Assembly: GCF_014931715.1 (NCBI RefSeq)
Contig: NZ_CP063164.1
Span: 62,001-126,000, forward strand
Reading direction: 5' to 3'
Source of the DNA: Sulfurovum indicum
GTDB taxonomy: Bacteria; Campylobacterota; Campylobacteria; Campylobacterales; Sulfurovaceae
DNA length: 64,000 nt
Shown here piece by piece: positions 62,172-64,000 of the stretch (its first letter is position 1; each line of letters starts with the position of its first letter). The notes beneath the pieces were generated by a model. That model was not told the origin of the DNA. It did no database searches and saw nothing but the letters and a program-made list of their open reading frames with translations. Both the position numbers and the translations under genes were made by a program.

Positions 62172-62831
62172 ATGAAAACGATCAAAGAGCTGCATAAACA
62201 GGATAAACCCAGAGAGAAGCTTGTCCATAAAGGTGCCCAGGCATTGAAAAACGATGAACTGCTCTCCATACTGCTTGGTTCGGGGGTACAGGGCAAAGAT
62301 GTCCGTAAACTCTCCAAAGAGATCATTGCGCTGTTTGAGAAGGGTTTTGATGAACTTACGGTCGAAAAACTCTGTGATGTCCATGGACTCGGCATGGCAA
62401 AAGCATCACAGATAGTGGCTGCCATAGAGCTTGGCAGACGTTACTTGATCAAAAATAATAAACGGATCACGTCTGCGCAGGATGTTTATGAGGAGCTCAA
62501 GGCATATGTTGACAGGGTACAAGAGTATTTTTTGACCATTACACTTGATGGAGCTTCACATATTATTCAGACACGTACCGTGTTTATCGGGACGCTCAAT
62601 CAGTCACTGGTGCATCCGCGTGAAGTCTTTGCCGATGCTATTTGTGACAGAGCTGCCGGTATTGTCATTGCACACAATCATCCCTCCGGTACTCTGGAGC
62701 CAAGCAGAGCCGATCTGCAGATCACAGACAGGCTTAAAGAGGTTGCCCGACTGGTCGGCATAGAACTGCTCGATCATGTCATACTCTCAAAGCATGGCTA
62801 TTACAGTTTTTCTGATGAAGGATTATTGTAG
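62172..62831 (+). CDS. radC: RadC/JAB-domain protein
   Basis: DNA-repair-associated protein of 219 residues. N-terminal helix-hairpin-helix region (EKLCDVHGLGMAKASQIVAAI) and C-terminal JAB metalloprotease-like domain with HNHPSGTLEPSRAD (H-x-H...S..D). Its biochemical role is not settled in the family. Start 62172 (MKTIKELHKQDKPREKL) is the family start; the ATG at 62124 is in frame but adds unrelated residues. Confidence 0.93.
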   Translation: MKTIKELHKQDKPREKLVHKGAQALKNDELLSILLGSGVQGKDVRKLSKEIIALFEKGFDELTVEKLCDVHGLGMAKASQIVAAIELGRRYLIKNNKRITSAQDVYEELKAYVDRVQEYFLTITLDGASHIIQTRTVFIGTLNQSLVHPREVFADAICDRAAGIVIAHNHPSGTLEPSRADLQITDRLKEVARLVGIELLDHVILSKHGYYSFSDEGLL

Positions 62832-62895
62832 GATACGGTACTTGCCATGCATCTTCCCGCCTTCCTGGAGAAGGTGTATATAGCGGAATTTTGGA

Positions 62896-63243
62896 TTAAT
62901 CGTCCTCTTTCAGGGCATAGGCACCGGGAGAGGGGGTAATACTGTAGATTTTGTAGATGGACAAAATGTTTTTTGTAAATGCGGTATCCATACCAAGCTC
63001 TTCTGCGGTTTTTTTAAGCACTTGAACAACCTTCGGGTCCATTGTCGTTACTTCAATAAGCAGGTCCCCTTTATATCCTCTATAGGTTCGGATATCTATA
63101 ATATCATACTCAAGTGCCTTTCGGATGAATGCCTTTCTCTCTTTGCTCATGCTGCAATCTGAGGAAGCAAGGTTTGCTACCGGTTTTCCGTGTACCCAGA
63201 TATTCTCTTCAAGTGCATTCTCACTGAAAGACTCATTGGCCAT
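62896..63243 (-). CDS. Conserved hypothetical soluble protein
   Basis: Protein of 115 residues, no signal, no membrane segment, not recognised. It contains IWVHGKPVANLASSDCSMSK and the segment YKGDLLIEVTTMDPKVVQVL that could form an alpha/beta fold. Start 63243 has an AAGGGG site; a longer frame reaches 63288. Alone between radC and the HAD gene. Confidence 0.75.
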   Translation of the reverse strand: MANESFSENALEENIWVHGKPVANLASSDCSMSKERKAFIRKALEYDIIDIRTYRGYKGDLLIEVTTMDPKVVQVLKKTAEELGMDTAFTKNILSIYKIYSITPSPGAYALKEDD

Positions 63244-63504
63244 TTTTTCCCCTTTTGGTTTTATTGTTTTTTCTAGATTATAGCACAAAACAGTTTTTGG
63301 TTTCCGTGTGCTGATGTTTCTGTGATCTTATACTGTTATGTTGGACGATTGTTGTCTTCACTGAGGCACATTTTGACCCTATATGTCATGACTCCAAGAG
63401 AGGAAAGTATGGAGGTTGGGCAAGGATAATGGCAGGTTTTTGGATGTCAGTTCTGCTGACTGGAACAAGCAGTGCGGGCAGTCGATAAAACAGCATGGAT
63501 ACCC

Positions 63505-64000
63505 TTATATGGAAAGATGTCTGTTCAGTGCATTGACATCTTCCAGGAGCAGGTCCGGGACGATCCCTTTGTCAAGGTCTTTGCTGCCGAACTTCCCTGT
63601 TTGGACCAGTGCAGTTTTCAAACCGGCATCCTGCGCCCCTTTGATGTCTGCTTCGATGTCATCACCGATCATCAATACTTCGGAAGGTCTCACTCCCATG
63701 GATTCGACTGCAAGATGAAAAAAGGTTCTGCTTGGTTTCCCGATGATCTGAGCCTCTTTACCGGTGGCATACTCCAAAGCCTGAACAAAGCCTCCTGCAT
63801 CCATCGAGAGTGCACCGTCATCATCTTTAAAGTATCGGTTCTTTGCTGCTGCAATGAGATCTGCTCCGTTTACAAGTGCCCGAAATGCACGGTTGAGGTG
63901 CGGGTAGTCGAAGTTGGTATGGGCATCTCCCACCACTACATAGTCAGGGTTCTCCGAGGTCATCTCTTCAAAATAACGTGATGCTTCATCTGTCATGACT
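63505..64000 (-). CDS. HAD-superfamily IIA phosphatase, C-terminal part (cut by window end)
   Basis: C-terminal part of a HAD subfamily IIA hydrolase (NagD/LHPP-like). The frame is open to the right edge, so the catalytic N-terminal DxDxT motif lies outside. Visible are DYVVVGDAHTNFDYPHLNRA, the Lys-containing IIGKPSRTFFHLAVESMGV and the metal-binding MIGDDIEADIKGAQDAGLKT. Substrate unknown. Confidence 0.88.
   Translation of the reverse strand, partial: VMTDEASRYFEEMTSENPDYVVVGDAHTNFDYPHLNRAFRALVNGADLIAAAKNRYFKDDDGALSMDAGGFVQALEYATGKEAQIIGKPSRTFFHLAVESMGVRPSEVLMIGDDIEADIKGAQDAGLKTALVQTGKFGSKDLDKGIVPDLLLEDVNALNRHLSI

Noticed and set aside
63472-63981. Plus-strand frame opposite the HAD gene at the right edge
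   Set aside because: The minus frame has clear HAD motifs and is open to the window end.

Overview
The window looks like chromosomal DNA of a Campylobacterota (Epsilonproteobacteria) species of the Sulfurovum/Sulfurimonas type. The support is gene content and order: an rsmA-rnj pair, a MutS7 protein with a C-terminal HNH domain, short ThrS, clustered tRNA genes (Pro-His-Arg-Arg-Leu and Gly-Leu-Cys-Ser), TAXI-type TRAP transport, a fused periplasmic MsrB-MsrA, and many proteins starting MKK followed by a signal peptide. Promoters have strong TATAAT -10 boxes. I assign the genus by inference only.

Layout. 1-7.8 kb: a truncated histidine kinase and its response regulator, two small exported proteins, and a TolC/adaptor/RND heavy-metal efflux pump. 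7.9-11.6 kb: an arsenic region (split permease, arsB, and divergent arsR-arsC plus a small Cys-containing protein) with a clear ArsR-type operator. 11.6-14.0 kb: an acidic repeat lipoprotein and a sodium:alanine symporter. 14.2-14.7 kb: five tRNAs. 14.8-22.3 kb: envelope lipoproteins, then rsmA-rnj-kdsD-pseudouridine synthase-rarA on the minus strand. 22.4-37.2 kb: housekeeping genes (hisF, rlmN, purB, nrdA, gltA, ppnP, a GGDEF protein, thrS-infC). 37.5-41.3 kb: mutS7 on the opposite strand, separating infC from rpmI-rplT. 41.5-49.7 kb: redox and metal-related genes (FTR-rhodanese fusion, Cys-rich HvfA-like peptide with DoxX, GMC oxidoreductase, truncated haemoglobin, MsrBA). 49.9-56.7 kb: a second two-component system divergent from a TAXI-TRAP transporter, porin and FAH-family hydrolase. 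57-64 kb: an outer-membrane barrel protein, four tRNAs, ilvD, a LysM/NlpC hydrolase, radC and a cut HAD phosphatase.

The strongest unexpected signal is a dispersed, non-coding element of 265-266 bp in three nearly identical copies (1774-2039, 30519-30784, and inverted at 43824-44088). Each has terminal inverted repeats and a different perfect 4-bp target duplication (TATA, TTTA, ATAA), and its interior folds into two long hairpins. It is a MITE-like element that appears recently mobile; no matching transposase is in the window. Other leads are the Cys-rich GKCG-repeat peptide next to DoxX without a visible modifying enzyme, the FTR-rhodanese fusion, the mutS7 placement, a possible AUC start codon, and a compact inverted repeat between tRNA genes.

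All assignments come from reading motifs by eye; no database search or folding program was run.
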